Source of the DNA: Anastrepha obliqua
Taxonomy: Eukaryota; Arthropoda; Insecta; Diptera; Tephritidae
DNA: 64,000 nucleotides
Assembly: GCF_027943255.1 (NCBI RefSeq)
Contig: NC_072893.1
Span: forward strand, 2,294,001 to 2,358,000
Direction of reading: 5' to 3'
Shown here: positions 11,236-21,940 of the stretch, piece by piece
Numbering within the stretch: the first letter of the stretch is position 1
How the letters are laid out: every line of letters begins with the position of its first letter
The notes under the pieces: model-generated
Told to the model about the DNA's origin: nothing
Seen by the model: the letters and a program-made list of their open reading frames with translations, nothing else
Databases searched by the model: none
Translations under genes and position numbers: made by a program

Positions 11236-13075
11236 GTACGAAACCCATTTTCAATACTTACTTAACAATGTGCATAAGTTTGGTTTAATTCGGTGCAAAG
11301 ACACGGCGGGTCCACTTTTTGGCATATATTTCGAGACCCTAGTCATCAATAGGTATGAAAATTACCCCGTATTAAAGCACTTATCAACAGCTTTCATTTG
11401 ATACCCATATTGTACATACACAACCAAAGGTTACCCTGGTCCAGGTTTTGACCTATATCTCGAGACCCCAGTCACGTAGCGGCATGAAAAATACTCTGTA
11501 CTAAGGCATTCACCAACAGCTTCAATTTGATATCCATATTGTACAAACACATTCTAGGCTCCACGTTTTGGTCTCTATCTCGAGACCCTAGTCACGGAGC
11601 GGCATGAAAAGTACTCTGAACTAAAGCATTTACCAACAGCTTCCATTTGATACCCATATTGTATTATACATACACGTCCGAAGGTTACCCTGGTCCACGT
11701 TTTGACCTATATCTCGAGACCCTATCTACCAATAGGTATTCAAACTATACGGAAATCATCTTCAATACCTACTTAACAATGAGTGTAAGTTTGGTTTAAT
11801 TCGGTTCAAAGACACGGCGGGTCCACGTTTTGGCATATATTTCGAGACCCTAGTCATCAATAGGTATGAAAATTACCCCGTATTAAAGCACTTATAAACA
11901 GCTTTCATTTGATATCCATATTGTACAAACACATTCTAGGGTCCACGTTTTGGTCTCTATCTGGAGACCCTAGTCACGGAGCGGATGGAAATACTCTGAA
12001 ATAAAGCATTCACCAACAGCTTCCATTTGATACCCATATTGTACATACACATCCGAAGGTTACCCGGGTCCACGTTTTGACCTATATCTCGAGACCCTAT
12101 CTGCCAATAGGTATCCAAACTATACGGAAACCATCTTCAATACCTCCTTAACAATGTGTGTAAGTTTGGTTTAATTCGGTGCAAAGACACGGCGGGTCCA
12201 CGTTTTGGCATATATTTCGAGACCCTAGTCATCAATAGGTATGAAAATTACCCCGTATTAAAGCACTTATCAACAGCTTTCATTTGATACCCATATTGTA
12301 CATACACAACCAAAGGTTACCCGGGTCCACGTTTTGACCTATATCTCGAGACCCCAGTCACGGAGCGGCACGAAAAATACTCTGTACTAAAGCATTCACC
12401 AACAGCTTCAATTTGATATCCATATTGTACAAGCACATTCCAGGCTCCACGTTTTGGTCTCTATCTGGAGACCCTAGTCACGGAGCGAATGGAAATACTC
12501 TGAAATAAAGCATTCACCAACAGCTTCCATTTGATACCCATATTGTACATACACATCCGAAGGTTACCCGGGTCCACGTTTTGACCTATATCTCGAGACC
12601 CTATCTGCCAATAGGTATCCAAACTATACGGAAACCATCTTCAATACCTCCTTAACAATGTGTGTAAGTTTGGTTTAATTCGGTGCAAAGACACGGCGGG
12701 TCCACGTTTTGGCATATATTTCGAGACCCTAGTCATCAATAGGTATGAAAATTACCCCGTATTAAAGCACTTATCAACAGCTTTCATTATTGTACATACA
12801 CAACCAAAGGTTACCCGGGTCCACGTTTTTACCTATATCTCGAGACCCCAGTCACGGAGCGGCATGAAAAATACTCTGAACTAAAGCATTCACCAACAGC
12901 TTCCATTTGATACCCATATTGTACATACACATCCGAAGGTTACCCGGGGCCACGTTTTGACCTATATCTCGAGCCCTATCCACCAATAGGTATCCAAACT
13001 ATACGGAAACCATCTTCAATACCTTCTTAGCATTGTGTGTAAGTTTGGTTTAATTCGGTGCAGACACGGCCGGTT
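11236..13075. repeat. Tandem array of about 14 monomers of 119-134 bp with higher-order structure
   Basis: The motif tccacgttttg recurs at 11311, 11440, 11560, 11694, 11822, 11942, 12069, 12197, 12326, 12446, 12573, 12701, 12820 and 12949. Four monomer types can be told apart by the bases after it (C: ggcatata; A: gacctatatctcgagacccc; B: ggtctctatct; D: gacctatatctcgagaccct). The order is C-A-B-D, C-B-D, C-A-B-D, C-A-D, a four-monomer unit of about 505 bases with two shortened versions. Confidence 0.9.
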
Positions 13076-13325
13076 AGCGAACACACACAAAAAGTTGACT
13101 TTATTTTATATATAAGATTTTTTTCAGTTTGTGTCCGAAAAATCCAAATATCTTACGGAACCCTATATTTTTCCAAAATAAAATGTAATCCATGTTACTC
13201 TTGGATAATGTAGTTTTCGAATGGTGAAAGAATTTTTAAAATCGGTCCAGTAGTTTTTGAGCCTATTCGTTACAAACAAACAAACAAACAAACAAAGTTT
13301 TCCTCTTTATAATATTAGTATAGAT

Positions 13326-16300
13326 TTATTAATGTATAAACGAAGTGGCACAAACTGAATCCCCCAAATTTGTTTTTAATAACTTTTTTACTTCGTTGGT
13401 AATTAAAAATAGTGCTTTTGAGTGATGAAAATACTTCTTTTATCTTTGTTTACGCGCTCTATTGCTTGAATTGCATATTTATATACTCCAGCTGTCTCGT
13501 TCAGAAGTGTCATATTTTATTGACCTTCGACGCCCTATGCAAAAATTATAAATCTTGCGCCACCTTCTACATATGTACAAACATGGACGTATATATGCAT
13601 ACACTTGCATAAAAACTGATTGACGTTTGCTAACGCGTATTAAATTTATTTTCTTCTTTATTCAAAAAAACTTTGGTGTGTCTATGAGGGTCACATCGCC
13701 GTTTGCGTCGTGTTATGTTAACATTATTCTTGTTCTTAACAAACAACACATGACCTATGGAATATTTACTTATTTTAAGAAACTTATATCCCGGAACAAT
13801 ACTACATTGAAAATATCGTGAAATCTCAAAACCAACAAAATCCTCTAATATTGACATCCCTCGTATACAAGCAAATACAACGTCACACACCACCAGCAGG
13901 CTAATGAAAGCCACTTAAAATGCCCCATCAAAATATTTGCCAATAATTAGTGGGATTATCTTGTTAAAGCAAAAACGTTTTTTTTTAACGTTCCATCAAA
14001 GAAAAATGCGCGGTAAGCTTTTTCAGGGTCAGTGTTTAATCAGAATTTTCTCAAGAAAATAAAAATGTTTATACATCAAATTAAAAGCCAAGTAAACAAG
14101 CTGAAAAGAACAATCAAATGCACTTAAAACAATAAAAGAATTTCCACCAAAAAAGAGAGTCCCCAACTATGAAAATGCAAATGGAGTCGGAATATACCTA
14201 ATTTTCAAATTACCAACCACTCAAGTGGCAGCCAAGTAAAAGCCACTGTTGTCTAAGGATTCACTAAGAAGGACTATAAAGTTCGGCGAGGGAGGTCGCA
14301 ACGGAAACAAAGAAACAGAAGCAAATAAAACCACTTCAAGTGGAACGAACCACACAAATGCAAATAGCGAACGACAAAGCGAGGCGAGTGAGTGGGGCAT
14401 GGGCGCCTTTTTTATGTTGCGGTGCCAAGATAAATAAAAAAATTACAAAGGACACAATGCGCGAAAAAAACGTACACGCAGGAAATGGGGTGCGGAAAAT
14501 AGCAACCAACAACCAACAATTGTAATTGAAATCCGCGATTGTAATCCGCAATTTTTACGGCTTTTGTAACAACAGCAACAAACGCCGGCTCTGCTCCGCA
14601 TTAGTTGCTGCGGAGTGGCCGGGCATTGGATGGTGGGTAGTGTGGAGTGAACTGATAACAATTGACTGAGTGGTGTCCTTGCCGTGGCTTGTACAAGTAA
14701 ATACGCGCTGGTCGCTGTGGCTCAGAGTGAGAGCAACAGTTGCCTGCTGGGAGGCTGATAAAGCGGTGCTATGGAGTCGTATGGCTGGGAGGGAGCCATA
14801 TCACAGCTGCAATGACAGCTTTCGCACGCCAGACCCCACTTGATTTGACTTAACATTCTTTTATTTTACTTTTTCTCTTCAATTCTTTTGCCATTGTTGT
14901 TTTTGGTTTTGCTTTCTACTTTCCGATTGTTTTGTAGCCACAAGTTTTTTTCGTCTTTGCTTTTTTATTCCCTGACTGAAAGCATAATTCTTGTGTATTA
15001 ACATTGTTGTTGCTCTTGTCCGTGTTGTTGTAGCTGAACTTGCCACACGCAATCAATGCTGCGCCTTTGTGAGGCGCCCCGTGTTTCGTTTCGTTTTTCA
15101 TGCTTGATTGTTGCCCGCACCATTGTCCCCGTAGCGATTTCCACAATTGTGCTGACAACTTTATTGCAAATTGACGAGCTGATGAGTCGCTGGGCGCGTT
15201 TTATTAAAACAACGCGTTCTCCCCCACCCCATGCCAGCAACTGGTGGGAGGGCACTTGCTCGGCTTGCAGATGAAAAAATTATGTACTGGTATCTGCTTT
15301 TCATTTCCATACATTAGCCCCAGCTCTGAATGCGATTTTCCACAGCTCGCTTTTTTATGATTTCAATTTTGCAAAATAAAAATAAAACACCGCCTGTTAT
15401 CCCCATCAGCGGCGCTGTGACGGCTTTACTTGCCACTTGGCACTTGCCGCTTGTGGCACTTGCCCTGCTGTTGTAATCTGCATGTGATACACCAGATATT
15501 ACACCAAATACGCGCAACTACATGCAACAACATAATCACTTTGTCGTCATTTGGTCATTTTTTATCATTTTTTTAATATTATTTCTCTTCATTTACAAAT
15601 TTTCGCATTGGTTGTTGTGTTTGTTGATTTGCGGGGCAGTGGGGACTTCCCACTACCGAATGGCGCTAACGTGTGCGCGAGGATTCAGGATATGCGTGTC
15701 CTGTTGTATGCATTGTCTCTCTGACGTTTTATTTATTCACGAATATTTATTTCATATCCTGTGCGGACAAACCAATTTAGTGTCCCTTGTAGTGTGCGTT
15801 CTCGTGTTAAAAGCCCATTTTTCCCGATCGGAGCTCCGCACTGGAGGACTTAAATGTGGATCATTGCTTTTCGCTTTTTCGCAATTTTGTGCCGTTGTGT
15901 GGTTTATTGTGTTAAGCTGTCGCATGAATTATATCCTTTGCGTGTTTGGAGAACACAAACGCGTACACGGAGGGAGAAACCTCAACCTTTTTTGTGCAGG
16001 AAAAATTCATATACACGTGAAATTATAGATTTTATTTATTAATTGCATACTCATCTTTTCATTTCTGTAACTGTTTAATTCCTTAAAGTTCTTTATATTT
16101 TCAAAAAATTGTCTATTAAATTTTTTAAAGTACTTTACACTTTCAAAAATTTGTCTCAGATAATTACTTCCATTCTATGATATTAATATGGATATCAAAC
16201 GAAAGATGGTGCTTATATCCAAGTATCAAAACATGTTTGTTTAATTTTGATCAGGATTTATGTATTTAGTTATTTTATAGCATCCATTGCGTGTACTACA

Positions 16301-16450
16301 TTGCAGAGAGGAAAAGTTCAATTACTTTTTTACGTTTTAATAAAACAACAAGAAAAACGAAGTTCAAAGAGAAAAATAGCTGGATACACCTTCTTCCGTT
16401 TGATATCTATATTAATACCATATAATGGGTATAAGTATTTACAACTTTTA
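13326..16450. other. No confident gene
   Basis: The longest frame (15522-16028, plus strand, 168 codons) reads as leucine/phenylalanine/cysteine-rich sequence with no domain pattern and probably reflects T-rich DNA. The 14.2-15.5 kb part is less AT-rich and has no recognised repeat. It may be ordinary intergenic or intronic sequence. Confidence 0.4.
16084..16168. repeat. Two diverged 42 bp direct repeats
   Basis: Two units starting taaagttctttatattttc and taaagtactttacactttc follow one another with a period of 42 bases. They are a minor local duplication in AT-rich sequence. Confidence 0.5.
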
Positions 16451-16880
16451 TTTCTTCTTGATCAAATCGATAAGCGCTTACACAATTTTGGCCGAGTTTG
16501 ACAAAGTGCGCCAGTCGTTTCTTTCTTGTGTTAACCGGTGCCAGCTGGACACACCAAGTAAAGCCAAGTTCTCCTCCACTTGATATTTCTTCTTCCTCTA
16601 CTATTTGTATACCACCGAATACTTTCAGAGCCGGAACATGAGCATCAATTTGGACGGCATGATTTAAAAAGCCGGGCCACTGGATCTTTATTCGCTCTTT
16701 GTCTATGTCGCTGCAAAAGCTCATACAGTTTCTTGTTTCATCGGCGACGATACTCGCCATCGCCAGCGAGCAAATGCCCAAAAATCTTCCGCAGAATCTT
16801 TCTCTCAAATATCCCAAGGGACGCCGCATGGGATATTGTCATTGTCCAAGCTTCTGCCCTATACCGTGGGTGCCGTGCCG
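16451..16880 (-). mobile_element. Diverged 3' fragment of the RTE-like element
   Basis: Read on the minus strand, the translation shows YRAEAWTMTISHAASLGIFE followed by ERKILRKIFGHL. Later comes the fragment around VPALKVFGGI and the terminal region matching the end of the long copy, finishing in a remnant tcttctt tail at 16451-16459. Several frameshifts and an apparent internal rearrangement (the WLGHVVRM region is scrambled) mark it as an old copy. Confidence 0.7.
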
Positions 16881-17230
16881 TTTGTGTCAGCGATAAAAAA
16901 ATTAACATCGCACAAATTTTAAGTTTGGTTATTAACTTGGTGAAACCTTTACCGAAACATACGTACGGTGTACACAGAATTACAATGGTCATGAGGACAT
17001 GAATGATGGACCAAATTTTGTATGAGGGTAATGCGTGCTCACCGCTGATTAAAGAACAAAAGAATATTCATGCAATTGAGCATAACAAAATATCGGCCGA
17101 TATTCGGAAAGGAACAAAAGGGAATTAACTCTTTATCTTTTAAATTCCATTTTATCTTTTAGTTTTTTAGTCTTTAACTTTTCCGAATACTTGATTAGCT
17201 GATGAAACTGAAATAATTGTGGGTTGCCTT

Positions 17231-17720
17231 TTATATTTGCGCCTTCGGAACACCACGTGTGATAAGCTGTAATTCGATAATTTGATCGAAAAGTTTGATA
17301 ATGTTTAGCATAGCGTTAGGGTAGGTTTTTGTGACGATCGGCTTGGAGTAGCCAAAATCTCTTAGAACATGTAGGTCCGTTGGGATACCACTGTGTAGCA
17401 CGGGAACCTTACTGCTAGTGTTCATGGAGCCAATTAGACTCTCTAGGAAGTTTAGGATAAGTTTTATCCCAACACCGGATAGTTCCGTAAGAGAGTCAAA
17501 ATCATATTTTCTCAGCAACCCTGTTGTAGTCCTAGTTGTACTGTTTCTTCCTCTGTCTCTTTTCTACAACTTCTGCAGTATTATGCGAAAACATTCCTAG
17601 CCTAGAAGAGTACCTACCTAACAGCCAATGACCGGTGACAGAAGACACGACCTTCGAGATGTTTTCTCTTGAGAGGTTTAGCAACTCTCCTGATCTTCTC
17701 TTACCTATTTACTGAAGAAT
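17231..17720 (-). mobile_element. LINE 3' fragment, same family as 55920-56291
   Basis: On the minus strand, SGELLNLSRENISKVV and SVTGHWLLGRYSSRLGMFSH correspond to the tail motif at 55945-56060. Further along, a 95-codon frame (17518 down to 17231) covers the terminal leucine-rich region LTELSGVGIKLILNFLESLI. The cysteine motif itself is out of frame. Confidence 0.5.
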
Positions 17721-17894
17721 ATAATTTTTTATCCTTAATTTGCAAGTTGCCATAGGGATTCCAATGTTGCCCCTGTTTTAAGCAATAGAAGATTAATATC
17801 CTTTCTGGCGGCTAGTGTGTTAAGGTACACAGTTACCACAGTTTTATCATAAACTTACTATAACATTTTTACTTGCGAGCTTTATTTGTTCTTT

Positions 17895-18310
17895 TTAGTG
17901 AGTTGGAAAATTCATCTCGCCCAAAAGATGAAATTAGCTAGTGAACATTTTCGTGCGACGATTTATTATGATTTTCTACGTGGACTATTGAGACAGGAGT
18001 GTATTGATTAACTTACTTCGATTTTTGGCGCTGAATCATACCTCTTGGCCAACGTGAAACGGTAGTACAACGATTTCCAACGAGACCGTCAATCTCTGCA
18101 GGAGGAATTGATGCTGTGCATCTATTGATACGAGTAACGTATGATCGTCCTGTGGCATATCGCGAAATAGAGGCGTCCTTGGACATTAGTGGGATCAGCA
18201 TAAATTCAATATTGCACGAATATTTGATCGTCAAGAAAATTTGATCTCGTTGGATACCGCAAAATTTGATAATTGGCCAAAAACGGACTCGTGTTCATTG
18301 AAATTAAAAT
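17895..18310 (+). pseudogene. Mariner A transposase, N-terminal part
   Basis: The translation runs through EHFRATIYYDFLRGLLRQE and, after frameshifts, RPSISAGGIDAVHLLIRVTY, then VAYREIEASLDISGISINS, SILHEYLIVKKI and SRWIPQNLIIGQKRTRVH. These follow the DNA-binding half of a classical DD34D mariner transposase. The part corresponding to the next 100 residues is missing, and a different mariner (18400-19404) follows. The remainder of this gene resumes at 19405. Confidence 0.65.
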
Positions 18311-18399
18311 TGACAGAAAAAAATGTTGAAGAAATTCAACCAAATCGGGGGCAAATTTTGGATATACATTCTGTAAAAAAATATCGGGAATTGTTCATT

Positions 18400-19404
18400 T
18401 AAAAAGCGCGCGTTGCACATACAAGTAAGTCTACATTTTTTGTTGCTGGAATGTCGGTACAACTGTTCTCTATAGTGTCGCAGAGTTTGAGCGTGATCTG
18501 TCAATAAGCTTGTTTTTGGCATTTAATTATATCAGTTACCCGGGGGTGTGTTCTGCGATTTTCACTATGGATAAAAATATCGAACAAAGAATTTGTTTTA
18601 AATTTTGTGTTTTGAATGGGCTTTCGTGGGCCGAATCGTTGAAAATGTTGCAGAAAGCCTATGGTGAGTGTGCTTTATCAGAAACACGGGTATACGAGTA
18701 AGACTTTTGCAGAGGGCAAAGAAATCGTGGAAGATTTGCCCCGATCTGGTCGCCCATCAACGTATTCAGCGAATCAAAATGTCGACAAAGTCAAGGTGCT
18801 GGAAAAGCATCATTTAAGTTTGCGGGAGGTGGCTCGTGACCTTAGTGTGTCTTACGAATCAACTCGCACCATTTTACACCATCAATTGGGCTTGAGACGC
18901 ATGGCTGCTCGACTCGTTCCAAGAGAGTTGAATTTCTTTCAAAAAATTCATCGGAAGAAGGTGGCTGAAGACAAGCTTGAGCAAGTGAATTCGGACCCAA
19001 CGTTTATAATAGGTGATGAGACATGGGTAAATGAGTTTGACATACAAACCAGTCAACAGGCGGCTGTATGGCGCTATCCACATGAGCCGAAACCCAAAAA
19101 ACCACGGCAAAGTTGGTAAAAAGTAAAAGTCATTATTTTCTTTTTTCTCGTTTTCTTTGATTATCATGGTCTTGTGCACTCGGAATTCATTCCAAATGGT
19201 TCTACGGTAAATAAAGAATATTATTTGGAAGTTATGCGACGTTTGAGAGAGAATGTGCGTAGAAAACGGCCCAATTTGTGGAAAGAAAACCGATGGATCT
19301 TGCACCATGATAACGCACCGCCTCACAAGGCTCATATTTTGAACACTTTTTTGACCAAAAACTCGACAAATATCATCGAACAACCACCGTATTCACCGGA
19401 TGGT
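18400..19404 (+). pseudogene. Mariner B transposase, lacking its C-terminus
   Basis: The ATG at 18568 opens MDKNIEQRICFKFCVLNGLS. One break follows near 18700; then come EDLPRSGRPSTYSANQNVDK, LSLREVARDLSVSYESTRTI, the first catalytic Asp in GDETWVNEFDIQTSQQAAVW and, after another stop near 19118, EFIPNGSTVNKEYYLEVMRR. The second Asp lies in WILHHDNAPPHKAHIL. It ends at EQPPYSPD, one step before the third catalytic Asp, where sequence of mariner A takes over. The frame is open for long stretches, so it is younger than mariner A. Its left terminus probably lies near 18400 but was not proven. Confidence 0.72.
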
Positions 19405-19890
19405 CGAATGGCGGTCGCCTGTTTTTTCGGAAAATCTGGTCATGTGTCAACTGTTCTACTAGAGGAACTTAGATTGTCAATGAGTGGTGCACAACTATTT
19501 GTTTGGTAGAAGTTTTCGGAAAATTAGGATAAACCAACCGCCGAAGACGGAGAACCAAGGCAAGCTCACCATTGCCTTATCACTTATCGACTCATACAAG
19601 AAAGTTTTTAAGCACGCAAAATATCAAATTAATGGATCATCCGCACAGCCCTGATTTGATTTTTGACTAATGATTTATTTTTGTTCGCAAACATCAAATT
19701 TTAACGCCTGAAGAAGCTGTCCAAGCTTTTAAAAAGCTCGTTTTGGAGGTATCCCCTTCTGAGTGGCAAAGTTGATTTGAGCTGCTTCAAGCAGATGCAG
19801 AAGTGTATTGACTTTCAAGCAGAATTTTTTGAAAAACAATACAGTAATTTTCATTATTATTTTACTGCGTTTTAGTATTGGGCGCAAAAT
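19405..19890 (+). pseudogene. Mariner A transposase, C-terminal part
   Basis: From gaatggcggtcgcctg onward the translation gives VACFFGKSGHVSTVLLEELR, a segment that in mariners precedes the second catalytic Asp. After damage come MDHPHSPDLIFD and ILTPEEAVQAFKKLVLEV with PSEWQS, the normal C-terminal order. Together with 17895-18310 it makes one older mariner split by mariner B, with about 100 residues lost at the join. Confidence 0.65.
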
Positions 19891-21500
19891 ATAAACGCCA
19901 AGCCTCATAGCGTAGAGTAGAATAGTGCCGATATCATAAATGGCATCCCTTGTCGGTTGGGATGTTCTCTTCATTCTATTCGTAGTTTTATAGGGTCCTA
20001 TATACCCGAAATGCAATCTAATGGAGATATAAATATGTGTAGTGAAATGTGGTATTCCCTACTTTCTCAAATTTCGCATTCCCTTTCAGAAATTGCGCCG
20101 TTATTGTCTGTTTTTTGTTTTGTATATCCTTTCCACCTGTCTGATGATACGGTTCCTTTGATAGAGAAGATAGTTCGCGATACTTTCCTGAATTACTCAG
20201 GTGTCATCTATCTAATTTGAGCGCTATTGCTGTCTTCTGCGGGAAATATGGGATTTTTGCACATTAGAGAAAACGAATGCCACCGAACGTGGAAAATTAG
20301 CCGCGCAAATACCTCGAAGAACCAAGATCGAGGTGGTCACACACCAGTTCTGAAACTATTTCATGCACGTTCTTGTGGTGGCGGCAAATGACGAACGACA
20401 AGCTTTACTTGGTGGCTCTAATTGGCATCAGTTGCCTCAAAAAAACGTGTTTACATATGTGAGTATAGCACAAATCAAACTAAGGATATGTATAGCTCCA
20501 AGTGTCTGTGATAAGATTTCGAAAGTTAACTTTTCCATTTCTCTTATCATTTGAATGTCTGAAAATCAACCTGATTTTCTCTACCAGAGACCTGAGACAC
20601 ATTTTTCGTATAATGGAATATTTTCACCAAGAAATCGAAAATATTTCGAATTACCAATTATTTTTGAAATTCATCACAACCACTACCTTTAAACGAATGT
20701 AAGCAATCATTTTTGCATACCGAATGGGAGTTGCCCAATTCCTTTCACTGCGGTGACCCTTTCCAATGCCAATTAGCTGCTTCCTTCCTTCCTTTCACTA
20801 ATGAACCCAAACCATTGCTGCATTTTAATGGACCATAATTTCCACAGCAAATAGGCGATTTGCACTAAATTCGAGCTTCTATCAACAATTCCAAACGAGG
20901 TGGATCACCACGACTATTTACAGATCTGCACTCCAATTAAAGCCAAAGCAGCCGCTGGGCCAGACATAGCCGCCATGTAAATGTATGTACCGATTCCTAT
21001 TTCCAATTTTTGGCAGAAATAACGTAAATAATAAAGACAACAATGGCGAAAGGTTTGTGCATACAAATAAACTACCATGCACATATACATATAAGTAGAT
21101 GCGAATGTGTGTGAGTTAAGTTGCGAGTTCACACAAATACGAGTACATATAACAGCAGGGCAGCAAGATGGCAGTAACCTTCATAATGAGGAAAATATGT
21201 TTTTATTGATTTTCATCATACATAATTTCATAGCGTCAACGGGTATTTGAGCGAGCGTTGCAACCCTTTCACTTTTCTTCTCGGCACATATAAATACACG
21301 TACATATATACATTAGGGCCATCCTTACTTTCGAACTATGAAACTTCAAATTGAAAATGTTGGCAGGAAACGCGGGCTGCATTTAAGTTCAATAGAACAG
21401 AGAAATATTCACCCATACCGCCTTATTCATTTTTCTTTACTTTTAACTTTTTTATTTACCTGATATTTCATATTCAAGGATTATATTGTATATATGTATA
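19891..21500. other. No confident gene
   Basis: Only short frames and scattered microsatellite-like stretches (acatatacatataag at about 21075, cacgtacatatatacat at about 21300) are seen. No transposon was recognised between mariner A and the SINE at 21501. Confidence 0.4.
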
Positions 21501-21743
21501 ATTGGCGCTTACACCCTTTCTGGCCTCCTATTTGAGGCGTGCTTCTTGATGTTATCCACAAACTGTAGGGCCCAGTTGTAAGCCGACTCCTAACGGCAGC
21601 TACTTTTTTATGAGGAGCTTTTTCATGACAGAGCGACCGCTACTAGAAAAACTTTTTTTTCATTTTAGTGTTTCACGGAGATTCGAACCTACGTACTTCG
21701 AACTCCGAGTTACGCACTAACCCATTCGTCTACGGTGGCCGCC
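21501..21743 (-). mobile_element. tRNA-derived SINE, full tail
   Basis: On the minus strand it starts ggcggccaccgtagacgaat, has a B box ggttcgaatctc and the shared gaaaaagctcctcataaaaa segment, and runs to a tail ending gtgtaagcgccaat. This is the most complete of the copies, about 240 bases. The last 20-35 bases resemble the 3' end of the RTE-like element in this window. Confidence 0.75.
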
Positions 21744-21860
21744 GGGTTAAGGATTATTGAAATATATAAGTCAGATAAGCTTCCGGGCAGAAGCTAAAGT
21801 GAACTAAACTTTGATATGTCTGCAGCAACAATTCGAAGGGTTCTTATTGTCTGATTAAAG

Positions 21861-21940
21861 GCGGCCGCAGTGCACCTCGAACTTGAGACCAACCAAATGA
21901 TAGTCATGCGAAAACCCACTCGACTACGTGACCGTCGTTA
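21861..21940 (-). mobile_element. Degenerate tRNA-like SINE head
   Basis: On the minus strand, gacggtcacgtagtcgagtg, gactatcatttgg and caagttcgaggtgc follow the order of A box, spacer and B box of the SINEs nearby, but with many changes and no recognisable body. It lies 120 bases from the SINE at 21501-21743. A decayed tRNA pseudogene is an alternative. Confidence 0.4.

Larger units (their letters stand above)
10590..13325. repeat. Composite dispersed repeat carrying a central tandem array
   Basis: The left end (around tactagcaaacccgggcccc at 10588) and right end (cggtccagtagtttttgagc, a (CAAA)n run at about 13270-13297, then tataatattagtatagat) look like the edges of a widespread insect repeat type I remember but cannot name with certainty. 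Between them lie an imperfect hairpin, a 17-base palindrome at 11123-11139 and the tandem array. No transposase or reverse transcriptase reading frame is present. Confidence 0.5.

Noticed and set aside
11236..13075. Regularly spaced repeats resembling a CRISPR array
   Set aside because: The whole 125 bp monomer repeats with no unique spacers, and the genome is animal.
15522..16028. 168-codon plus-strand open frame, the longest outside disco and the RTE-like element
   Set aside because: It is rich in Phe, Leu, Val and Cys because the DNA is T-rich. There is no domain, no conserved pattern and no splice context.
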